NCBI GenBank assembly: GCA_017430155.1
Contig: JAFRNO010000593.1
Coordinates: forward strand, 1 to 9,914
Source of the DNA: Kiritimatiellia bacterium
GTDB taxonomy: Bacteria; Verrucomicrobiota; Kiritimatiellia; RFP12; UBA1067
Direction of reading: 5' to 3'
Length of the DNA: 9,914 nucleotides
Shown here: piece by piece, positions 1 through 7,114 of the stretch
Position numbering within the stretch: the first letter of the stretch is position 1
Layout of the letters: each line of letters starts with the position of its first letter
Position numbers and translations under genes: made by a program
The notes under the pieces: generated by a model
Told to the model about the DNA's origin: nothing
Seen by the model: only the letters and a program-made list of their open reading frames with translations
The model's database searches: none

Positions 1-1188
1 ATCACGCTGGGCGCCGCCCTTCTCGCGCTGGGACTCGTCCCGAAGGCGTGGACCGCGCTCGCCGCGGCCGGCCTGCACCTGCCGCGCATCAGCCCGATCC
101 TCGGCCTGCTCGGCGCGCTCGCCGCGCGCGCGTGGCTCGGCTGGCTGACGCTGCTGGGTATCCCCCTGCTCGTACTCGCCTTCTTCAAGGGACGCTTCTT
201 CTGCTGGCACGTCTGCCCGATGGGCTTCCTCTCCGAGACCGTCGGTCGGCTCAACCCGTGGGGCAAGAAGCTCATCCGCCACGTGCCGCAGATCAACAAG
301 GCGCTCGCGCTCGTCATCGCCGTGACCGCGGCGTGCGGCTACCCGCTCCTGATCTGGCTCGACCCGCTCTGCATCTTCAACGGCTTCTTCGCCGTCTGGC
401 GCGAGCCGTTCACGTGGGCCGCCGCCACCACGGGCATCGGGTTCGTGACGGTCCTTGCGTTGAGCCTCGTCGCGCCGAACATCTGGTGCCACCGGATCTG
501 CCCGCTCGGCGGACTCCAGGAGTCCGTCATGCTCCTCGCGCGCCGTCTCCGCCGCCCCAAGGACGCCGCACAGACGCCACGGCGCGTCGAGGACGCCGCG
601 CCCTACCATGTCGCCACGACGCGCCGCACCCTCCTCGCGGCCATCCCGGCCGCCGCCGCGAGTCTCGTCGTCAAGCACACGCTCGGCCCCAACGGACACA
701 ACGCGATCCGCCCGCCGAGCGCCGACCCCGCGCGCATCAACGCGCTCTGCGCGCGCTGCGGCAACTGCATGCGGGCCTGTCCCGAGAAGCTCATCCACCC
801 CGATCTCGGCGCGAGCGGGATCGACGGCCTGTTCACGCCGGCGCTCGTCCTGCGGAGCCGCGACGCGAAGCAGGAGAGCTACTGCTTCCAGGACTGCGTG
901 GCCTGCACGCAGGTGTGCCCCACGGGCGCGCTGCGCCCCATCACGGTCGAGGAGAAGCACGCGCGCCCCATCGGCCTCGCGGTGATCGACTTCAAGAAGT
1001 GCCTCGCGTGGGCCAAGGACGAATACTGCGCCGTCTGCGACGAGTACTGCCCCTACCAGGCCATCAAGCTGCAGGAGCGCAACGGCGTGAACTGCCCCAC
1101 CGTGGACGCGGCCAAGTGCCGCGGCTGCGGCGCGTGCGAAAGCGCCTGCGCCGCCGACCCGATCGCCATCGTCGTCAAACCCATCTAA
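1..1188 (+). CDS. NapH/MauM-type polyferredoxin, membrane electron-transfer protein (5' end missing)
   Basis: The reading frame is open from base 1 to the TAA at 1186-1188, so the start lies upstream; the visible part is 395 residues. The N-terminal half is membrane-bound, with hydrophobic stretches near residues 46-64, 98-120 and 137-158, and carries the two NapH/NosR-type CX3CP motifs (C68/C72 in GRFFCWHVCPMG; C163/C167 in WCHRICPLGG). Residues 206-223 form a twin-arginine segment (TTRRTLLAAIPAAAASLV) like the Tat signal of MauM/NapG. Four cysteine clusters for [4Fe-4S] centres follow: C250/253/256/260, C295/299/302/306, C334/343/346/350 and C373/376/379/383. In related families these proteins pass electrons between the quinone pool and a periplasmic or membrane reductase. 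The partner here is unknown because it would lie upstream. An ATG at 220 falls between the CX3CP motif and its conserved continuation, so it is not the start. Family confidence is high; the physiological role is not determined. Confidence 0.9.
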   Translation: MTLGAALLALGLVPKAWTALAAAGLHLPRISPILGLLGALAARAWLGWLTLLGIPLLVLAFFKGRFFCWHVCPMGFLSETVGRLNPWGKKLIRHVPQINKALALVIAVTAACGYPLLIWLDPLCIFNGFFAVWREPFTWAAATTGIGFVTVLALSLVAPNIWCHRICPLGGLQESVMLLARRLRRPKDAAQTPRRVEDAAPYHVATTRRTLLAAIPAAAASLVVKHTLGPNGHNAIRPPSADPARINALCARCGNCMRACPEKLIHPDLGASGIDGLFTPALVLRSRDAKQESYCFQDCVACTQVCPTGALRPITVEEKHARPIGLAVIDFKKCLAWAKDEYCAVCDEYCPYQAIKLQERNGVNCPTVDAAKCRGCGACESACAADPIAIVVKPI

Positions 1189-1190
1189 CT

Positions 1191-1242
1191 GGGGCAACGG
1201 GCATCTTGCCCTTTGCGGGAGCGGTCGCGCTTGTCGCGACCG
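1191..1242. repeat. Palindromic, REP-like intergenic element
   Basis: This 52-base stretch fills almost the whole gap between two convergent genes. It has two parts. In the left part, GGGCAA at 1192-1197 can pair with TTGCCC at 1206-1211, or alternatively GGGCA at 1199-1203 can pair with TGCCC at 1207-1211; the two folds exclude each other. In the right part is a perfect 8-bp stem with a CTTGT loop (1222-1242). The left part read in frame gives the peptide ATGILP, which I recall from spurious translations of dispersed repeats in Verrucomicrobia-like genomes. That link is memory and cannot be tested with this single window. Confidence 0.5.
1222..1242. terminator. Possible bidirectional hairpin between convergent genes
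   Basis: CGGTCGCG (1222-1229) pairs perfectly with CGCGACCG (1235-1242) around the loop CTTGT; a G-T wobble and an A-T pair can extend the stem to 10 bp. It lies 33 bases after the stop of the ferredoxin gene and directly abuts the stop codon of the GH13-like gene (1243-1245). No run of T follows on either strand, so it is not a classical intrinsic terminator; it may instead protect 3' ends or simply belong to the repeat element. Confidence 0.35.
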
Positions 1243-4200
1243 TTACAAGCAGAGCCGGGCCGAAACGGAGCAGTACTTCAGCGACACGTCCAGCTTCTGC
1301 GGCACGCGGTCCCCCTCCTGCGAAAAGACGAACCGCGCCGTCTCGCCGCCATCCTTGGCGAGCAGCACGAACACGCCGCCCTTCGCCTTCGCGCCGTCGG
1401 CCGTCTCGATCTCCTCCTCGCCGCGGTACACGAGCGACTGCTCCCTCACCTTCACGCCGGAGACGACGGAAACCTTCACCCGCTCGCCCGGCTTCAGACG
1501 CGCGACGTCAAGCCGACGCGTATGGAAGATCAGGCTCACGAGATCGAACACCTGCTCCGCGCTTTTCATCTCGCCGGCGTCGCCCGTGCCGTCCGCGAAC
1601 GTCCGCCGCGACGAAACGGTGCATCCGCCCCCGTCCGGATAGGAGAAAGTCGACACCTCGTCGTAGACGCGGCTCCCCTCCTCCGCGTGTTTCTCAAACC
1701 GGAGCGGCTTCATTTTGGGCGTCAGAAGCGAGGTCATCCGCACGGCGAGGTGGTAGACCGCCTCGACGATCGCCGTCGTCTGGAGCGCAAGCGACACCTC
1801 GTAGTTTCCGTCTTTCTTCGTGACCGTAATGGACGCCTCGCCCGCCTTGACCATCACAATCCCCTGCTTCACGTAGAGCGCGTAGGTGAGCTTCTCGCCG
1901 TCGACCAGCTGCGGCCCGCCCAGACGCGTGCGGAACACGTATTCCTTACCGGACTTGAACGCCGCGCGCGTTTCGTCCCCGTCCAGAAACGCATGGCGCA
2001 GCGCGTCCGTCCCGTCCGGCTTCCACGCCTGGAAGAGGAGACGCGGCGGCACACCGTCCACGGGCTTCCCGTGCGCCTTCACGCGCACCTCCACGTCGAA
2101 CCCCGAATCGTCGCGGAACACGTAGCTCACGGCGAACTCGATCCGGTTGCGCAGCTGCCCGAACCGGTGCGCGTCGCGCAGGAAACCCTTGAACGACAGG
2201 CGCAGCGTGCCGTCCGCGTCGCGCGCGAACGTTTTCTCCGCCTCGATCTCGTCACGCGACGAGTACTTCTGCCGCTCCTTCTCGTTGCCCTTCGCCACGA
2301 ACCCCTGGTCCGTGTAGACGTAGGCGTCGCGGATGACCTCGTTCCACTGACCTTTCGCGTCCTTCCGCCAGACGCCCGCGATGGACCCCGTCCGGCGCAA
2401 CCGCACGCGCAGCGCGCCCGTCTCGAACATCCATCCGCCCGCGACGACCGCAAGACGGCTGTCGCCCGTGCCGAGTCCCGCGGGGATCTGCGGAATCTCC
2501 TTCAGCTCCACCGGCATCTCGGGTTCGGTCGCGATGTGGAAACCCGGCTTCCCGTCCTTCGATTCGAGCAGCTTCACGCGCACGCCGGCCGGCGGATGCC
2601 AGGCGTAGACCTTGCCGCCCTCCGCATACCCCACGGACGCCGTCTCCTCCGTAAAGCCGAACGGTGACAAAAGCGAATCGAAGAAACACGGCCCGCCCTG
2701 CGGCAGACGGTAGATGTGCGTGACGGATTTGGGCTTGTCCGTCCCCGTGAAGTTCGGGTGGCGCACGTAGAACGGACTCAGGAAGGTTCCCTCCGCAGTG
2801 CGGGCGAACCAGACCTTCTCCGTCGGCGCGACGGGATCCGGCAGCATCGGCAGGGCCTTTCCGTCGCGGTAGACCGCGTAGCCAAAGGCGGGCAGCGACA
2901 CCTCGAACGAACGGCCCCCGCGCACGGCGACCGTGCCCGAAACGGGATAGGCGTTGAAGTTGACCGCAGGCACCACCTCTCCCGGACCCTTCAAGAGACA
3001 CGTCCACACGCCCGGCGGCGCCGTGGTCGCGAGATAGTCAGGTTCGCCGCGCCACAGCTCGGGCACGCGGCGGCGCAGGTCGAAGATGCGCCGGTAGGCG
3101 AACACGTGGCCGTCCTCCTGCTCTTGGTAGACAAGCGGGATGCCGGGGATGAACGAGATGAACGCCTGGCAAGCCTCGGACGCGGCGCTCCCCAGCCACA
3201 GCGCGATGCGCATCTGGTCGTGATTCTCGAGGTAGCGCAGGCGCACGAGGTCGGGGATCGACGCGTACTGCTGCTCGTGCAGCCACCGCGAGAGGCGCGG
3301 CACGAGCACATGCACGTCCTCATCGCGGAAACACGCAAAATGCGAGCCGAGCGAGAAGTCGTAGATCGCGTCGGACACCGCACCGAACTGGTTCTCCTCC
3401 ACCTCGGCGAGGTTGCCGGCGTCGCGGTTGACGTCCTTCACGGCCGCGCGCAAAGCGCGCTGCATCGCGAATCCGCCCTGCGACACGGAATGGCTCGCGC
3501 GGTCGTACGGGATGTTCTCCGCCCAGCTCGGGATCTTGCTCCCGCGCACCGCGTCGATGCGGAAGCCGTCCAGCGCGTACTCGCGCGTGTAGAACGACAC
3601 CACCTTGGACATGTAGTCGATCCACTCGGGGTGGAGGAAGTCGAAGCACCAGTAGTCCAGCGACTTGCCCTCCTCCGTGCGGACGAGCCATTCGGGATGC
3701 TGCTTTCCGCGCGGGAACCAGTCACTGCCGCCGTGCGGCACGCAGTCCTGCCACACCTTCATGCCGAGCGCATGCGCCTTCGCCGTGAACGCCTTGTAGT
3801 CGGCGGGCGTGCCGATGCCGTCCTGGAGACGGTAGTAGTCGTCGGGCCAGTAGATGCTGCGGTGCTCGACCGGGAGCAGCCAGACGGCATTGCAACCGAG
3901 CGCGGCGATGTCCGGAAGACGCTCCGTCGCGCGCGGGAAGCCACCCCAGTCCTTGCAGCCGCTGCCGATCGTGCCGCCCGGGTGGAGCGAGTAGAGGATC
4001 ATGTCCTTCACCCAGTCGGGACGGTCCGCGGGCGGCACCTGCCCGACGAGGCGGAACCACCGGTGCAACCCGCGCAGCGCGTCCTCGCGCGTCCCCTTGC
4101 CGAAGACGATCCACGCGTCGCCGACCTTCTGCGGCTTGCCCTTGCGGACGTGTCCGCACGTCTGGAAGGCGAACTCCGCCGTCGCGCCGCCTTTCGTGTC

Positions 4201-4824
4201 CATCCACACGCGGTTCTGCGCGTTGTCGGCATACGGCACGAGCGTGTTGACCGCCCACGTCACCGTGTTCCCCTTCCCGTCGTCCACGAACGCCGCGCAG
4301 GGGTTCCGCCACGAGTTGTGCAGCTTCCAGTCGACGAAATCCCGCACCGGCACGTCCAGCGACGGCAGGCGGCACGGTATCAGCAGCCCGCCGTCCTTCC
4401 CGCAGTCGAACCGCATGCCCTGCGCGCGGAACGAGCGGATCTTCCCGGGCACGGGATCGATCCACTCGATCTCGTACCACATGCGCACCGCGTCATCGGC
4501 GGGACGCAGCTCCACGTATGCGTCGACGCGCCACGAACCGTGGAAGACGCGCCCCCTATACTGCCCCTTCCCGATCTGGACAGGCGGCTCAAAACGCTTC
4601 GGCGACTTCACCTTCGAGACCCAGTTGGTGTTCTCCTGAATCTCGTAGTTCAGGACCCGCGTCGAACGCGCCAGGACGGTCTTTCCGTCCCGCGCAATCG
4701 CCACGGGCCAGCCGTTCGTGAACGAAACGGACAGGTTCCCCTCGGTGAACGTGCCGTTGCCCGTCCCCGCGAAAGCCGCCCCCGCCGCCAGAACGGCGAC
4801 CATCCAGAAACAAGCGGTCCTCAT
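1243..4824 (-). CDS. Secreted GH13 alpha-amylase-family protein with C-terminal DUF3108 domain
   Basis: A protein of 1193 residues with an N-terminal signal peptide (about residues 1-19, hydrophobic core, AFA before the likely cut). Residues 24-260 form a beta-rich N-terminal region. The GH13-like barrel spans about 265-590: GFRIDAV with R422 and the likely nucleophile D424, likely acid/base E474 in NLAEVEE, and ENHD with H535 and D536. The usual beta-3 motif DxVxNH is altered to DCVPHG (360-365). Residues 600-655 look like the C-terminal beta domain of amylases. A further beta-rich region follows (about 690-960), and residues 975-1193 match DUF3108 in pattern (GEKLTY, KAGEASITV, LTPKMKPLRFEK, FDLVSLIFHTR, final GxVxAxL-like end). 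The expected role is cleavage or transfer of alpha-glucosidic bonds outside the cytoplasm; the substrate is unknown. The ATG overlaps the upstream dehydrogenase stop as ATGA, which suggests translational coupling. No strong Shine-Dalgarno sequence of its own is seen. The fold assignment is firm; activity is inferred. Confidence 0.88.
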   Translation of the reverse strand: MRTACFWMVAVLAAGAAFAGTGNGTFTEGNLSVSFTNGWPVAIARDGKTVLARSTRVLNYEIQENTNWVSKVKSPKRFEPPVQIGKGQYRGRVFHGSWRVDAYVELRPADDAVRMWYEIEWIDPVPGKIRSFRAQGMRFDCGKDGGLLIPCRLPSLDVPVRDFVDWKLHNSWRNPCAAFVDDGKGNTVTWAVNTLVPYADNAQNRVWMDTKGGATAEFAFQTCGHVRKGKPQKVGDAWIVFGKGTREDALRGLHRWFRLVGQVPPADRPDWVKDMILYSLHPGGTIGSGCKDWGGFPRATERLPDIAALGCNAVWLLPVEHRSIYWPDDYYRLQDGIGTPADYKAFTAKAHALGMKVWQDCVPHGGSDWFPRGKQHPEWLVRTEEGKSLDYWCFDFLHPEWIDYMSKVVSFYTREYALDGFRIDAVRGSKIPSWAENIPYDRASHSVSQGGFAMQRALRAAVKDVNRDAGNLAEVEENQFGAVSDAIYDFSLGSHFACFRDEDVHVLVPRLSRWLHEQQYASIPDLVRLRYLENHDQMRIALWLGSAASEACQAFISFIPGIPLVYQEQEDGHVFAYRRIFDLRRRVPELWRGEPDYLATTAPPGVWTCLLKGPGEVVPAVNFNAYPVSGTVAVRGGRSFEVSLPAFGYAVYRDGKALPMLPDPVAPTEKVWFARTAEGTFLSPFYVRHPNFTGTDKPKSVTHIYRLPQGGPCFFDSLLSPFGFTEETASVGYAEGGKVYAWHPPAGVRVKLLESKDGKPGFHIATEPEMPVELKEIPQIPAGLGTGDSRLAVVAGGWMFETGALRVRLRRTGSIAGVWRKDAKGQWNEVIRDAYVYTDQGFVAKGNEKERQKYSSRDEIEAEKTFARDADGTLRLSFKGFLRDAHRFGQLRNRIEFAVSYVFRDDSGFDVEVRVKAHGKPVDGVPPRLLFQAWKPDGTDALRHAFLDGDETRAAFKSGKEYVFRTRLGGPQLVDGEKLTYALYVKQGIVMVKAGEASITVTKKDGNYEVSLALQTTAIVEAVYHLAVRMTSLLTPKMKPLRFEKHAEEGSRVYDEVSTFSYPDGGGCTVSSRRTFADGTGDAGEMKSAEQVFDLVSLIFHTRRLDVARLKPGERVKVSVVSGVKVREQSLVYRGEEEIETADGAKAKGGVFVLLAKDGGETARFVFSQEGDRVPQKLDVSLKYCSVSARLCL

Positions 4825-6002
4825 GCGCAGCAGCTCTCGAGGATGCGCGTGACGTCAGCTTCGGCGAGGGGCTTGAACGTGCCGACCGTGTTGCCGTTCA
4901 GGCCGAGCTTCGCGACGAGCGCGGGGATGTCCTCCTTCTTCGCGCCCAGCTCCGCGAAGGTGAGCGGCATGCCGAGGTCGCGCAGCCACGCGCGGTAGTG
5001 GCGGATGCCCTCGGCGGCCATGGCGGCGGGCTCCCCTTCCGGGACGCCGAACACCTTCGCCGCGAACCGCGCGAAGCGGGGGATGTCGACGTCCTTCACG
5101 TAGTCCATCCACGCGGGCATCACCACGGCGAGGCCCGCGCCGTGCGCGCATCCGTAGAGCGCCGAGAGTTCGTGCTCGATACCGTGGCTCGCCCAGTCCT
5201 GCGCGCGGCCCGCGCCGCAGACGTTGTTGTGCGCGAGCGAGCCCGCCCACATGAGGTTGGCGCGCGCCGCGTAGTCGCGCGGGGCGGACATCACCTTCCG
5301 GCTCTCCGCCACGATCGTGCGCATGAGCCCCTCGCACAGCTCGTCGGACACGGCGACGTCGCGCGTGGGCGTGAAGTAGCGCTCGACCACGTGCGCGAAC
5401 ATGTCCGTCGCGCCGCACGCCGTCTGGTACGCGGGAAGCGTGAACGTGAACTCGGGGTTGAGGATGGAGAACGCGGGACGAAGCGCGTCGCCCGTCGCGC
5501 CGCGCTTGAGCATGTCGGGCTCGAGCGTGATGATGCTGTTGCCCGAGCCCTCGCTCCCCGCCGCCGCGATCGTCAGCACCGTGCCGATGGGCAGGGCCGC
5601 GGGGACGGGCGTCGGGCGCTTCACGTCCTTCCCGAAGTAGAAGTCGGCGAAGTCGCCGTCGTAGAGCGTGCCGAAGGCGATCGCCTTCGCGGAGTCGATC
5701 ACGCTGCCGCCGCCCACGGCCAGGACGAAGTCGATCTTCTCGCGGCGGCAGAGCGCGATGCCCTCGCGCACGAGTCCGCTGCGCGGGTTGGGCTGCACGC
5801 CGCCGAGCGGCACGTACGCGACGCCGGCCGCCTCCAGCGAGGCGACCACCTTGTCGTACACGCCGTTCGCCTTCACGCTGCCGCCGCCGAAGTGCAGCAG
5901 CGCCTTCGTGCCGCCGTACTTGCGCACGAGCGCGCCCGTTTTTTCCTCCGCGCCGCGTCCGAACACGAACCGCGTCGGCGAGTAGAATTCAAAGTTGTCC
6001 AT
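4821..6002 (-). CDS. Iron-containing alcohol dehydrogenase (BdhA/YqhD-like)
   Basis: At 393 residues this is a normal length for a group III metal-dependent alcohol dehydrogenase. The N-terminal Rossmann-like half carries the nucleotide motif AVGGGSVIDSAKA (GGGS at 97-100) and AAGSEGSGNS (147-156). The C-terminal helical half has the metal ligands D200 and H204 in DMFAHVVE, then H273 and H287 in the pattern HGIEHELSALYGCAHGAGL, with the usual 14-residue spacing between the two histidines. The best resemblance is to the NADPH-using butanol/aldehyde reductases (BdhA, YqhD), so reduction of a small aldehyde or sugar-derived carbonyl in the cytoplasm is likely; the exact substrate cannot be read. 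It has its own strong ribosome-binding site and is followed by the GH13-like gene with a 4-base overlap. There is no signal peptide, so it acts inside the cell, unlike its two exported neighbours. Confidence 0.93.
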   Translation of the reverse strand: MDNFEFYSPTRFVFGRGAEEKTGALVRKYGGTKALLHFGGGSVKANGVYDKVVASLEAAGVAYVPLGGVQPNPRSGLVREGIALCRREKIDFVLAVGGGSVIDSAKAIAFGTLYDGDFADFYFGKDVKRPTPVPAALPIGTVLTIAAAGSEGSGNSIITLEPDMLKRGATGDALRPAFSILNPEFTFTLPAYQTACGATDMFAHVVERYFTPTRDVAVSDELCEGLMRTIVAESRKVMSAPRDYAARANLMWAGSLAHNNVCGAGRAQDWASHGIEHELSALYGCAHGAGLAVVMPAWMDYVKDVDIPRFARFAAKVFGVPEGEPAAMAAEGIRHYRAWLRDLGMPLTFAELGAKKEDIPALVAKLGLNGNTVGTFKPLAEADVTRILESCCA

Positions 6003-6005
6003 GTC

Positions 6006-6012
6006 TCCTCCT
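6006..6012 (-). promoter_or_regulatory. Strong Shine-Dalgarno site of the dehydrogenase gene
   Basis: On the minus strand the sequence reads AGGAGGA, a few bases before the ATG at 6000-6002. It fixes the start at MDNFEFYS, which also matches the usual N-terminus of the family. The 43-base gap to the upstream gene contains no promoter or hairpin I can support, so the gene is probably read from the upstream promoter. Confidence 0.7.
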
Positions 6013-6045
6013 GTGCTTTTCGTTCAAGAGCCACGCCCGCGCCTT

Positions 6046-7089
6046 TTAGACGATGCGGTCGCCCCAGACCGGCATGAAAGACTTGTATCCGGCGTCCCGC
6101 AGCGCGCGGACGATCTTCAGCGGTTCGTCCTCGTAGGCCACGCAGCGCCACGGTCCGCCCAAGTGCCCGAGTTCCTGGTGGTGGAGCGGGACGTACATCC
6201 CGGCCGGCATCGTGTTTTTCGCGGCCTCCATGAAATCGAGCCCGATGGCGCAGTGCCCGAAGAAGATGTCGGGCTTCCCGTGCGGTTTCAGGTGGTCGGC
6301 GCGGTTGCAGTCCCCCGAATGGAAGATCGAAAAGGCGCCCGGTCCCTCGCCGCACACGACCTCGTAGGTGGTGACCGCCCAGGGGAGCTGCTTGTTGTGG
6401 TCCGCCGCCGTGCAGTGGATGGTGACGTCCTTGATCTTGAACGTCTTCTCCATCTCGCGGCAGTACCACCCCCGGAGGAGGAAGAAGTTGGAAAGGACCG
6501 GCTTCTTCAGCGCCCCCATCTTCTTGTGCAGCGGCATGTTGTAGTGGTCGCCGTGGTTGTGCGTCGTGAGGAGGAAGTCGAGGTGCTGCGCGAGGGCGGG
6601 CGCCTTGCGGTGGCAGATGTCGATTCCGAACGTGCAGCTCTTGGTCTTCACGACGAGGCCCATGTTGTAGAGGTACCAGATGGCGGGCCTGTCCCCTTCC
6701 ACCTTCGTGCTAACGAGCTGTTCGGCCACGCGGTCGAACGCGCGGTCGTACCAGCGCAGGACCGGGAACTTCGCGAGCGCGGCGGCGACCTTCTTGGCCG
6801 GAGACGCCTCGCGGATGGCGTCCTTGAACGACACGTCGAACTCCATGCGGTCGATCGCGCGCTGGATGACCGGATACGCGGCCGCGCGCGCCTCCTCGTC
6901 GCGCAGAGTCGTCTCTTCGAGCGTCTTGATCGCGGCCTCGAGTTCCGCGTCCGTGACCGGCGCGACGTCGCGCAGTGGATCGGGGTCCTTTTTCTGGACG
7001 CGCCGCCTGATTTCGGCGCTCTGGCCGCGGACAAGACCCGTCGCCGCCGCCGCGCCGAGCGCAATAAAGGCTCTTCTGTTCGTCTTCAT
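6046..7089 (-). CDS. Tat-exported metallo-beta-lactamase-fold hydrolase
   Basis: The protein has 347 residues from the chosen ATG at 7087-7089. It begins with a twin-arginine signal (MKTNRRAFIALGAAAATG), so folded export is expected, with metal loaded in the cytoplasm. Residues about 40-125 are a helical lead-in without recognised motifs. The metallo-beta-lactamase core follows: H177-x-H179-x-D181-H182 in TTHNHGDHYNM, a histidine/aspartate group at 225-231 (HCTAADH), D260 in FHSGDCN, and H303/H304 in PLHHQELGH. These fit a two-metal site of the UlaG-like branch, whose characterised members open lactones or cut phosphate esters; the substrate here is not known. A longer upstream reading (to 7203) would overlap the lactonase gene and bury the Tat signal, so I reject it. 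It lies 25 bases after the lactonase and 43 before the dehydrogenase, apparently in one operon. Confidence 0.87.
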   Translation of the reverse strand: MKTNRRAFIALGAAAATGLVRGQSAEIRRRVQKKDPDPLRDVAPVTDAELEAAIKTLEETTLRDEEARAAAYPVIQRAIDRMEFDVSFKDAIREASPAKKVAAALAKFPVLRWYDRAFDRVAEQLVSTKVEGDRPAIWYLYNMGLVVKTKSCTFGIDICHRKAPALAQHLDFLLTTHNHGDHYNMPLHKKMGALKKPVLSNFFLLRGWYCREMEKTFKIKDVTIHCTAADHNKQLPWAVTTYEVVCGEGPGAFSIFHSGDCNRADHLKPHGKPDIFFGHCAIGLDFMEAAKNTMPAGMYVPLHHQELGHLGGPWRCVAYEDEPLKIVRALRDAGYKSFMPVWGDRIV

Positions 7090-7114
7090 GGGGCAATCTC
7101 CCTCTGTTACCCGC

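Noticed and set aside
220..1188. The ferredoxin gene beginning at the ATG at 220
   Set aside because: The frame is open back to base 1 and includes a transmembrane segment and the conserved GRFFCWHVC immediately before this methionine.
48..1823. A 591-codon plus-strand frame covering the ferredoxin gene and running into the GH13-like gene
   Set aside because: It is out of frame with the cysteine-cluster protein, is low-complexity and Arg/Pro-rich, and crosses two real genes on both strands.
2716..4998. A 760-codon open frame on the plus strand, antisense to the GH13-like gene, and similar long frames at 1213-2667, 4998-6077, 5995-7131 and 6680-8344
   Set aside because: They are arginine/alanine/histidine-rich translations of the kind produced by GC-rich codon bias on the opposite strand. 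The minus-strand proteins have clear family motifs throughout, the antisense ones have none.
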